From Bathymodiolus brooksi (taxonomy: Eukaryota > Mollusca > Bivalvia > Mytilida > Modiolidae): a DNA stretch of 64,000 nucleotides. The notes beneath the pieces were generated by a model. It made no database searches. It was not told where the DNA came from and worked only from the letters and a program-made list of their open reading frames with translations. Shown here piece by piece: positions 54,411 to 63,847 of this stretch. Numbering within the stretch: position 1 is the stretch's first letter; the number at the start of each line of letters is the position of its first letter. A program made the position numbers and the translations under genes. The DNA lies in contig OY804590.1 in the NCBI GenBank assembly GCA_963680875.1, forward strand, positions 24,366,640 to 24,430,639, written 5' to 3'.

Positions 54411-56165
54411 GTTAAACGGCTCTAACCTTAACTCTTAGTCAAATAGGTGTCTTTTATCGGACCTTACCTTACCTCTTAGTCAAATAGATTTCTTTCATCG
54501 GCCCTAACCTTACCTTTTAGTCAAATAGGTTTCTTGTATCGGCCCTAACCTTACCTCTTAGTCAAATAGGTTTCTTTTATCGGCCCTAACCTTACCTCTT
54601 AGTCAAATAGGTTTCTTTTACCGGCCATAACCCTACCTCTTAGTCAAATAGGTTTCTCTTATCGGCCCTAACCTTACCTCTTAGTCAAATAGGTTTCTCT
54701 TATCGGCCCTAATTTTACCTCTTAGTAAAATAGGTTTCTTTTATCGGCCCTAACCGTACCTCTTAGTGAAATAGGTTTCTTTTACCGGCCCTAACCCTAC
54801 CTCTTAGTCAAATAGATTTCTTTTATCGGCCCTAACCTTACCTCTTAGTCAAATAGGTTTCTTTTATCTGCCCTAATTTTACCTCTTAGTCAAATAGGTT
54901 TCTTTTATAGGCCCTAACCTTACCTCTTAGTCAAATAAATTTCATTTATCGGCCCTAACCTTACCTCTTAGTCAAATAGGTTTCTTTTATCTGCCCTAAC
55001 ATTGCCTCCTAGTCAAATAGGTTTCTTGTATCGCCCCCAACCTTACCTCTTAGTCAAATAGGTTTCTTTTATCGGCCCTAACCTTACCTCTTAGTCAAAT
55101 GTGTTTCTTTTATCGGCCATAACCTTACCTCTTAGTCAAATAGGTTTCTTTTATCGGCCCTAACCTCACCTTTTACTCAAATAGGTTTCTTTTATCGGCC
55201 CTAATCTTACCTTTTAGTCAAATAGGTTTCCGTTTTCAGGCCAACCTTACCTCTTCGTCAAATATGTTTCTTTTCTTAATACTTAGAGAAAAGATACTCT
55301 TTTATTGGCCCTAATCTTACCTCTTAGTCAAATAGGTTTCTTTTATCGGCCTTAACCTTACCTCTTGGTCAAATATGTTTCTTTTATCGGCCTTAACCTC
55401 ACCTCTTAGTCAAATAGGTTTCTTTTATCGGCCCTAGCCTTACCTCTTAGTCAAATAGGTTTCTCTTACCGGCCATAACCCTACCTCTTAGTCAAATAGG
55501 TTTCTCTTATCGGCCCTAACCTTACCTCTTAGTCAAATAGGTTTCTCTTATCGGCACCAATTTCACCTCTTAGTCAAGTAGGTTTCTTTTATCGGACCTA
55601 ACCGTACCTCTTAGTCAAGTAGGTTTCTTTTACCGACCCTAACCCTACCTCTTAGTCAAATAGGTTACTTTTATCGGCCCTAACCTTACCTCTTAGTCAA
55701 ATAGGTTTCTTTTATTGGCCCTAATCTTACCTCTTAGTCAAATAGGTTTCTTTAATAGGCCCTAACCTTACCTCTTAGTCAAATAGAATTCTTTTATCGG
55801 CGCTAACCTTACCTCTTAGTCAAATAGGTTTCTTTTATAGGCCCAAACCTTACCTCTTAGTTAAATAGGTTTCTTTTATCGGCCCTTACCTTACCTCTTA
55901 GTCAAATAGGTTTCTTTTATCGGCCCTAACCTTACCTCTTAGTCAAATATTTTTTTCATCGGCCCTAACCTTACCTCTTAGTCAAATAGGTTTCTTTTAT
56001 CGACTTAACCCATCTCTTAGTCAAATAGGTTTCTTTTATCGGCCCTAACCTTACCTCTTAGTCAAATTGGTTTCTTTTATCCGCCCTAACCTTACCTCTT
56101 AGTCAATTAGGTTTCTTTTATCGGCCCTAACCTCACCTCTTAGTCAAATAGGTTTCTTTTCTTAA
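54411..56165. repeat. 41-bp satellite in gene B intron, about 42 copies
   Basis: The unit is ttacctcttagtcaaatagg + tttcttttatcggccctaacc. On the gene B strand each unit reads ..gactaagag|gtaaggttaggg.., with a donor-like GAGGTAAGG in most units. The exon upstream ends actaatagaag|gtaaggc, sharing ACTAA and AGGTAAGG. The array is internally duplicated: the block at 54621 recurs at 55469 (about 848 bp), and the edge word cttagagaaaag at 56165 also occurs inside at 55282. Nearly the whole intron is this array. Confidence 0.95.
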
Positions 56166-56331
56166 TGTTTAGAGAAAAGGTACTTCATACATGACATAAA
56201 CCAGAATAAAGTTGTGTCCAAAAGTCCATTTTGGGAAATACCCGAACGTGTTTTATGCATAAATGACAGGTTTATTTCAGTAATGAACGACAAAGAAGGA
56301 GATATATTTTGTGTATTTACACGTGCCTTAC

Positions 56332-56413
56332 CTTCTATTAGTGCCGCAACAGCTTCAGATTCTCCAGCTGTGTTGAACTCCACAGGTACAGCATTATCTG
56401 CATCACAAAGTTG
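56332..56413 (-). CDS. Gene B exon (lectin-like domain, cysteine 3)
   Basis: The minus-strand acceptor is TATATTGTAG and the donor GAAG|GTAAGG. It starts in phase 0 and encodes QLCDADNAVPVEFNTAGESE + AVAALIE plus one base. The A-x2-LC at the join with the previous exon and the later E-x3-A-x2-L match the first helix and following strand of C-type lectins (A...C ... E...L). The minus-strand reading continues into the intron before a stop, which explains a longer open frame there. Confidence 0.8.
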
Positions 56414-56526
56414 CTACAATATAAAACGTTAATATTCAAATACAAATAACATTAAGATGCTTACCGAGTTCGTTTTTTAAACGTGAAATGGTACATGTCC
56501 TGAGTATATGAGTACAATTGGTGGTT

Positions 56527-57180
56527 ATCTGGTAAGAAGCAGAAACTGCTTACCATTCCGGAACACCTGAATTTATCCTTGTTTTTTTGGGGGAGTTTGC
56601 TTGGTGGGTTCCGTGTTCCTAATTTTTTTCGTTTTCTGTGTTGTATTGTGTTGTTTCGCTTGTCTTCAACTTGTGCCTGGTGTGCTCAATGCTACCAGTG
56701 TTTCTAGATTGTCCATTCTTGATTACCCCTTATCTTTTCTCTAAGGAGAGTTTGCAGACACCAAAGGGGTAATCTGAATCCGTAAATCGAATGACAGACA
56801 ACATAAGGCAAAAGAAAAGGACAAAAGCAATGATCTACAAAACACTACACATAAAACTAAAAATCGAATAACACGAACCCCACTAAAAATCGGGAGTGAA
56901 AGTAAAAAGTTCCCGCTCCACTATTGGCATCCGTCGTGTTATTCTAGTTACAAACCCGGTGATAAGTCATGAATAAGTAAAGGACCAGAAAGTGTTAGGG
57001 ACAAGTGGAACATATCCGTGGTCATTTGTGACACAGATGTTCCGTAACAGTTATCCAAGTCATGGTGGCGACCATAAAACTTTCGAAGTGATGACTTCAA
57101 CTTAAGCAATAGGAACCCTTGGTTTAGTAGCATCCTTGTTAGTAGCAACCAACCGTCTATCAAGGAAATTCTTTACAGCT
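56527..57180. mobile_element. Head-to-head pair of Mytilus-type elements
   Basis: A minus copy (56527-56750: aagaagcagaaactgcttac, gtgggttccgtgttcctaa, tgattaccccttatc) meets a plus copy (56748-57180: ccaaaggggtaatctgaatc, gtgacacagatgttccgtaa, aggaacccttggtttag). Together they form an inverted pair in the intron between the 41-bp and 38-bp arrays. Confidence 0.75.
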
Positions 57181-59182
57181 TTACAACAAGTACATATACT
57201 TACTGACGCGTCAAAATAGTTAACAGCAAGTAGATATACTTACTGATGCGTCAACACCGTCTACAACAAGTACATATACTCACTGATGCGTCAACAGTCT
57301 ATAACAAGTACATATACTTACTGATGCGTCAACAGTCTACAACAAGTACATATACTCACTGATGCGTCAGCAGTCTACAACAAGTACTAATACTTACTGA
57401 TGGGTCAGCAGTCTACAACAAGTACATCTACTTACTGATGCGTTAGCACAGCCTCCAACAAGTACATATACTTACTGATGCGTCAACAGTCAACAACAAG
57501 TACATATACTTATTGATGCGTCAACAGTCCACAACAAGTACATATACTTACTGATGCGTCAACAGTCTACAACAAGTACATATACTTACTGATGCGTCAA
57601 CAGTCTACAAGTACATATACTTACTGATGCGTGAGCACAGCCCACACAAAGTACATATACTTACTGATGCGTCAAAAGTCTACAACAAGTACATATACTT
57701 ACTGATGCGTCAACAGTCTACAACAAGTAAATATACTTACTGATGTGTCAACAGTCTACAACAAGTACATATATTTACTGATGCGTCAGCACCACCTACA
57801 AAAAGTACATATACTTACTGATGCGTCAACAGTCTACAACAAGTACATATATTTACTGATGCGTCAGCACAGCCTACAAAAAGTACATATACTTACTGAT
57901 GCGTCAACAGTCTACAACAAGTACACATACTTACTGATGCATCAACAGTCTACAACAAGTACATATACTTACTGATGCGTCAGCAGTCTACAACAAGTAC
58001 ATATACTTACTGATGCGTCAACAGTCTACAACAAGTACACATACTTACTGATGCGTGAGCACAGTCTACAACAAGTACATATACTTACTGATGCGTCAAC
58101 ACAGTCTACAACAATTACAATTACTTACTGATGCGTCAACACAGCCTACAACAAGTACATAAATGTATTGATGCGTGAGCAGTCTACAACAATTACATAT
58201 ACTTACTGATGCGTCAACACAGCCTACAACAAGTACATAAATTTACTGATGCGTGAGCACAGTGTACAGCAAGTACATATACCTACTGATGCATCAACAG
58301 TCTACAACAAGTACATACACCTACTGGTGTGTCAACAGTCTACAACAAGTACATATATTTACTGATGCGTTAATACAGTTTACAACAAGTACATATACTT
58401 ACTGATGCGTCAACACAGCCTACAACAAGTACATATACTTACTGATGCGTCAACATTCTACAAGTACATATATTTACTGATGTGTCAACAGTCTACAACA
58501 AGTACATATATTTACTGATGCGTTAATACAGTCTACAACAAGTCCATATACTTACTGATGCGTCAACACAGTCTTCAACAAGTACATATACTTACTGATG
58601 CGTCAACACAGCCTACAACAAGTACATATACTTACTGATGCGTCAACATTCTACAAGTACATATACTTACTGATGCGTCAACAGTCTACAACAAGTACAT
58701 ATACTTACTGATGCATCAGTCTTCTACAACAAGTACATATACTTACTGATACGTGAGCACAGTCTACAACAAGTACATATACTTACTGATGCGTCAGCAT
58801 AGTCTACAACAAATACATTTACTTACTGATGCATCAACAATCTACAACAAGTACATATACTTACTGATGCATCAACAGTCTACAACAAGTACATATACTT
58901 ACTGATGCGTCAACACAGTCTACAGCAAATACATATACTCACTGATGCGTCAACACAGTCTACAAAAAGTACATATACTTACTGTTGCGTCAACATAGTC
59001 TACATCAAGTACATATATTTACTGAAGCGTCAACACAGTCTACAAGAAGTACATATACTCACTGATGCGTCAACATAGTCTACAACAAGTACATATACTT
59101 ACTGATGCGTCAACATAGTCTGCATCAAGTACATATATTTACCGATCCGTCAACATAATTGATAGCAAGTACATATACTTAC
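57176..59182 (-). repeat. 38-bp satellite carrying splice donors, about 50 copies
   Basis: On the gene B strand a unit reads gtaagtatatgtacttgttg + tagactgttgacgcatca. Most units keep GTAAGT. The array runs directly into the donor of the exon at 59183-59316: that exon ends cgtggcgcagca|gtaagtatatgtacttg, so the exon edge itself looks like the last monomer. Each unit also has TTGTAG before a 15-nt segment (actgttgacgcatca), as a candidate acceptor. Plus-strand open frames such as 57745-57975 are repeat products. Confidence 0.95.
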
Positions 59183-59316
59183 TGCTGCGCCACGAAAATC
59201 TACAGGAAGAAGGGGTGTTATTACTCTGTAACAGCTCTGTAATACAACCCCTGCAACACCCGCTGGAATCCCTAATCTCTGGTAATTTGCTGGACAAGCA
59301 GGCATTGGATTACATG
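59183..59316 (-). CDS. Gene B exon (start of lectin-like domain)
   Basis: The minus-strand acceptor is GCTTTATTGTAG and the donor GCA|GTAAGT. Two bases complete a codon with the exon at 63662 (Pro) and the exon ends in phase 0. It encodes CNPMPACPANYQRLGIPAGV + AGVVLQSCYRVITPLLPVDF + RGAA. CPxxYxRLG and SCYRV are the N-terminal cysteine pair of long-form C-type-lectin domains. With QLC, NEC, RALC and VCE downstream, all six canonical cysteines are present in order. Typical Ca/sugar motifs (EPN, QPD, WND) are not seen, so a carbohydrate-binding role is doubtful. Confidence 0.82.
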
Positions 59317-59844
59317 CTACAATAAAGCAAAAAAAAACATAGCATAACAACATAAATTCAAAAAATAAATATAGCATAACAACATACATGTAAATGCAAA
59401 AAAATAAACATAGCATAACAACATAAATGCAAAAAATAAACATAGCATAACAACATAAATGCAAAACATAAACATAACACAACAACATAAATGTTGGTAA
59501 AAAGCTCATTATAGCTTATGTTATTGTTTATATATACCCGACATAAAATACAACTTTTTGTATTTGTATTTGTTGCGTGTTGCAATTACAAAAAATGCAA
59601 ATCAAAAGTACACATCAAACCACGTGACAACTGATGAAGGTTATTCCAGAAAGGCGTCGTGCACACTTAATTCGTGATCTACGTTTTTACTGCTACCCTG
59701 GGTCGATACCTCTTCTAGTCCCCGTGGGTATCATCCGCCAAGTTGTCAATGTTTCGGCTTCGGTCTGGTTTATTATATATATTTATTATTGGAATTTACA
59801 ATAAATATTTGGATTTAAATCTATAATTAAATTTACTTGCGGGT
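59317..59844. other. Gene B intron, right of the exon
   Basis: Contains four copies of 'atagcataacaacataaatgcaaaaaat' type units (about 31-38 bp) at 59338-59490, then unassigned sequence with gaaaggcgtcgtgcacact near 59650, a word also found near 47590 and 49330. Confidence 0.55.
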
Positions 59845-60000
59845 ATCATTATATCACTGTGTACATACTGACCCGGCAAAAAATGTTTGGACTCGTGCAT
59901 ATCTAATTCCGGAACGGAACCGGACTGCTGTAAGAAGGCAAGAAGAAGGTAAGAAATCTGTTTATTTATTTGTTTTTTGCATGAACTTGGGGGAAATAAA

Positions 60001-60162
60001 TATAGGATTAAACACATTTTTTCCGGTGTTTATTTATGTATAACCTGGACCAAGTCACTCACAAACAAATAAAAGTCCGAAGGACTTTTATGAAAGTTTG
60101 TGAGTGACTTGGTCCAGGTTATACATAAATAAACTCCGGAAAAAATGCGTTTAATCCTTATA
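60001..60162. repeat. Near-perfect 162-bp hairpin inside the palindrome
   Basis: Arms of about 76 bp run from tataggattaaacac to ctcacaaac and are mirrored by gtttgtgagtgactt to tttaatccttata. The centre is aaagtccgaaggactttt. It forms the left end of the sequence inserted in the palindrome's left arm. Confidence 0.9.
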
Positions 60163-60790
60163 ATTCTGTAACTAAGTATATTTTTTTTTCATTTGTTTTG
60201 AAAATTTACCTTTGGGGATTCCCAGTACGCACACATACATTCCATTGATGCGTGTCGGCCATGAATAACAAAATGAACTAACCTTGTTTTAAGTTGTTTT
60301 CCTACATTGATAACTAGACGGTGATGTAATTAAGTTACTGATATTTTCAAATTTGATGGCATTTTGCATTTAGCTACTCAGACAAGTAAAATGCTCACAA
60401 AATCGTAAAATAAATCAGTAATCAGCTTGTGTCAATCAGCGTCCCTTGTAAACAACGTCACAGGATGACGATATATTACAAAAGTCAAAGTCGATAGATG
60501 GTTGTCTTAAGTATTTTTTCCGGAATGTTTTTGTACAAGCTTTTTTTTTCATTGGCATTTATTTTTTATTTCATATCTAACACTAATTGTTGATTATTAA
60601 CAATAAACATTGTTTCTTTTATCTTTTTTTATTATCGGAATCCAAGCCGCCATTTTGTTTACATTACGAAAAAAGTAGTCCGGTGAGCATCGTCTATCGA
60701 AAAATAAACTGACAAAACCCCGCCTCCATAAGCGCTTATACCCAATCAGAGTATATGATTTCTAATTATGTAAATCATATAAGAATTATT
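60163..60790. other. Rest of the insertion in the palindrome arm
   Basis: About 630 bp without counterpart in the right arm; AT-rich, no ORF. It includes ccgccattttgtttac and a CCGGAA word. Its right border is set by the resumption of the palindrome at gctttattaacc. Confidence 0.6.
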
Positions 60791-61149
60791 GCTTTATTAA
60801 CCATTTCCTGCTGTCAGATGAGACATTTTGGCTATGTCATCGTATATTAATTGAGAAATAAGCGATAATGTGCCGTAAAATGACGATCAGCTTGACCCCA
60901 ACCCCGAATTTCGCTCAGTTTCTCTTTGAATTGCTCGCATTGAATGGAACGAAATGTATTGAAGGAACGATTGATGAATAAAGATGACAAGAATCGTCAC
61001 TTTGTGCTTTTAATTATTGATATAAGTAAGCACGGGGCGAAAGAAATGGATCATGTCAAAATGGCAGGACCCGGTTTCGTGAATGATTTTACAGCATGGT
61101 GACCCGATTTTGTTCCAAAAATGTTTACGAACAAACAGGAACCAAACCA

Positions 61150-61509
61150 ACAGAAATCCACAGCCATCATTCTTTATACTGTGATACAACATTTCCACAA
61201 TTCGATCACTTAATAAAACATTCTAGAGAAAATCATCCATACCATTGTTATTACTGAAAAACAACCTTCGTCCTATTTGAAGAAGTAATAAAACACTCGA
61301 CGGAAAACCACGGCTCACTAATGTTGAAAGTTAAATACCTTGAACTGAATCCATTTAGTGAACATTATGGTTACAAAGGCCATAATTGCAATGTTATTCC
61401 AGAGAAAATAAAGGCTTTGGTTCCTGTTTGTTCGTATTTTTTTTTAACAAAACCGGGTCATCATGCTGTAGCATCATTTACGAAACCGGGTCCTGCCATT
61501 TTGACATGA
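61150..61509 (+). pseudogene. Zinc-finger-like ORF remnant at the palindrome centre
   Basis: One plus-strand frame, broken by TGA at 61255, carries two related motifs 66 nt apart: FDHLIKHSRENHPYHC and FEEVIKHSTENHGSL. The pattern F-x3-IKHS-x-ENH, with LYC before the first, resembles the His half of C2H2-type fingers. It continues with KVKYLELNPFSEHYGYKGHN. Most of it lies in the unique spacer between the arms. It may be a captured or original transposon gene piece; I cannot name the family. Confidence 0.4.
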
Positions 61510-61926
61510 CCCACTTCTTTCGACCGTGCTTACTTATATATCAATAATTAAAAGCACAAAGTGACGATTCTTGTCATCTTTATTCATCAATCGTTCCTTC
61601 AATACATTTCGTTCCATTCAATGTGAGCAATTCAAAGAGAAACTGAGCGAAATTCGGGGTTGGGGTCAAGCTGATCGTCATTTTGCGGCACATTATCGCT
61701 TATTTCTCAATTAATATACGATGACATAGACAAAATGTTTCATCTGACAGCAGGAAATGGTTAATAAAGCATTTATTTCCACAAGTTTATGCAAAAAACA
61801 AATAAATAAACAGAATTCTTACCTTCTTCTTGCCTTCTTACAGTCCGGTTCCGTTCCGGAATTAGATATGCACGAGTCCAAGCATTTTTTGCCGGGTCAG
61901 TTTGTACACAGTGATATATTATTGAT

Positions 61927-62314
61927 ACATTTTTTTAGTATATTATTATGTGTGGTATTTAGTGATATCATATGTCAGGATAAAATCGAGTTTCGACGTC
62001 ATTTCCTTTATTAACAGAACATTCCAGATAAGAAAACCGTGAAATTTCTGCCACAAAATAATCGTTCGAGTGTAACTCATCCACTACTTACATATGTTTT
62101 TGTTTATTTTATATTGGTAATGCTTCTTGTTTGTCTATATTCTCCGGATGGGAGTTAATTTGTGTCGGTCATAACAGTTAGATATGGCTGACTTCGCTGC
62201 GCACAACGAACATTAAGGGTTGAACTTGTAAGACAACATTAGCCTATGTTTTCCAGGGTTATTAGATAAGCAGTAACTTTCCATCTCATCAATATGTGTC
62301 TACTATGTCAATCG
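61927..62314. other. Gene B intron, plain stretch
   Basis: No element or gene identified. Confidence 0.4.
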
Positions 62315-63480
62315 GTAGATGTACTTAAGTTATCTACAAACATGGAAGACCTCAGTGACACCGGTATATGCACTGAAGTTATACTTATCTACAAACATGG
62401 AAGACCTCAGTGACACTGGTAGATGTACTGAAATTATGATTATTAACAAACATGGAAGATCCTAGTGACACCGGTATATGCACTGGAGTTATATACTAAT
62501 CTACAAACATGGAAGACCTCAGTGACACCAGTAGATGTACTGAAGTTATACTTATCTACAAACATGGAAGACCTCAGTGACACCGGTAGATGTACTGAAA
62601 TTATGATTATCTACAAACATGGAAGACCTCAGTGACACCGGTAGATGTACTGAAGTTAGTCTTATCTACAAACATGGAAAACCCCAGTGACACCAGTATA
62701 TGGCCTGGAGTTACATACTAATCTACAAACATGGAAGATATCAGTGACACCAGTAGATGTACTGAAGTTATACTTATTTACAAACATGGAAGACCTCAGT
62801 GACACCGGTAGATGTACTGAAGTTATTCTTATCTACAAACATGGAAGACCTCAGTGACACTGGTATATGTACTGAAGTTACTCTTATCTACAAACATGGA
62901 AGACCTCAGTGACACCGGTAGATGTACTGAAGTTATACTTATCTACAAACTTGGAAGACCTCAGTGACACTATTAAATATACTGAAGTTATTCTTATCTA
63001 CAAACATGGAAGACCTCAGTGACACCAGTAGATGTACTGAAGTTATACTTATCTACAAACATGGAAGACCTCAGTGACACCGGTAGATGTACTGAAATTA
63101 TGATTATCTACAAACATGGAAGACCTCAGTGACACCGGTAGATGTACTGAAGTTATTCTTATCTACAAACATGGAAAACTCCAGTGACACCGGTATTTGT
63201 ACTGGAGTTATAAACTAATCTACAAACATGGAAGATCTCAGTGACACCAGTAGATGTACTGAAGTTATACTTATTTACAAACATGGAAGACCTCAGTGAC
63301 ACCGGTATATGTACTGAATGTATACTTATCTACAAACATGGAAGACCTCAGTGACACCGGTATATGTACTGGAGTTATATACTAATCTACTAACAAGGAA
63401 TACCTCAATGACACCGGTAGATGTACTAAGGCTATATACTAATCTACAAAAATGGAAGACCTCAGTGACACTGGTATATT
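62315..63480. repeat. 55-bp satellite in gene B intron, about 21 copies
   Basis: The unit is ctacaaacatggaagacctc + agtgacaccggtagatgtac + tgaagttatacttat. Variants 'ggagttatatactaat' and 'gaaattatgattat' recur in the same order, indicating multi-unit duplication. Confidence 0.95.
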
Positions 63481-63661
63481 AATTTGCTAACAGGAATTAT
63501 TGTAGTGGTAGCGGTTGATTACAAAAAATTACTGGACATCATAGAAAAGAACAACTTTGAAAGGAACACAAGAAATGATGCATACGTCTGTTCAATTCAC
63601 TCTTTAGTTATTGTCTTTATTTTGAAAACGTAAATTTAGGAAAGCCTAGAATAATGCATAC

Positions 63662-63739
63662 GTGCTGGACACACTGTAGCCCTGGTATTAGTACTGCCAG
63701 CTATAGCAGCGAGAACAGCCAGTCCAATCAACGGAGCAG
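63662..63739 (-). CDS. Gene B exon upstream of the lectin-like domain (5'-most in window)
   Basis: The minus-strand acceptor is ATCGTTTTCAG and the donor CAC|GTATGC. It encodes APLIGLAVLAAIAGSTNTRA + TVCPA with split codons at both ends; the join gives CPAPCNPMPACP. The hydrophobic run PLIGLAVLAAIAG could be the core of a signal peptide or a membrane segment begun in an exon beyond the window. If the donor is not used, the frame stops at TAA (63638-63636), and AATAAA follows at 63620-63615 on the minus strand. That would make it a terminal exon of another isoform or gene. Confidence 0.6.
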
Positions 63740-63847
63740 CTGAAAACGATAATCATATATATATGACAATTATTATCATAACATTTAACTTAACAAAAAG
63801 GCTTGTTTATAATATATATTATGTTTTTCTGAAAATTGCATATTTGT

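Larger units (their letters stand above)
59845..61926. mobile_element. 2.1-kb interrupted palindrome (fold-back element)
   Basis: Outer arms 59845-60000 and 61770-61926 mirror each other (tactgacccggcaaaaaatg / cattttttgccgggtcag; cggaacggaaccggact / agtccggttccgttccg). Inner arms 60790-61147 and 61424-61773 mirror as well (ccatttcctgctgtcaga; tgacgatcagcttgacccca; aatggcaggacccggttt). The spacer 61148-61423 is unique. The left arm is split by an insertion of about 790 bp (60001-60790). Arms of roughly 500 bp make this a fold-back DNA element or a recent inverted duplication. Confidence 0.85.

Noticed and set aside
54411..56165. Possible interstitial telomere, since each 41-bp unit contains TTAGGG on the minus strand
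   Set aside because: Only one hexamer occurs per 41 bp, not tandem hexamers, and the array sits inside an intron.
57745..57975. 76-codon ORF with repeated TVYNKYIYLLMRQH peptides
   Set aside because: It is the antisense reading of the 38-bp satellite, open only because the period allows it.
59150..59509. 119-codon minus ORF as a whole
   Set aside because: Only 59183-59316 is exon; the N-terminal part (repeated CYVYVLHLCCYAMF) is antisense to a short AT-rich tandem repeat.
63636..63739. Terminal exon of a separate gene ending at TAA 63638
   Set aside because: Not fully excluded, but the GTATGC donor at 63661 gives a phase-correct join to the lectin exon (CPAPCNP), which I judge more likely; it is noted as an alternative.
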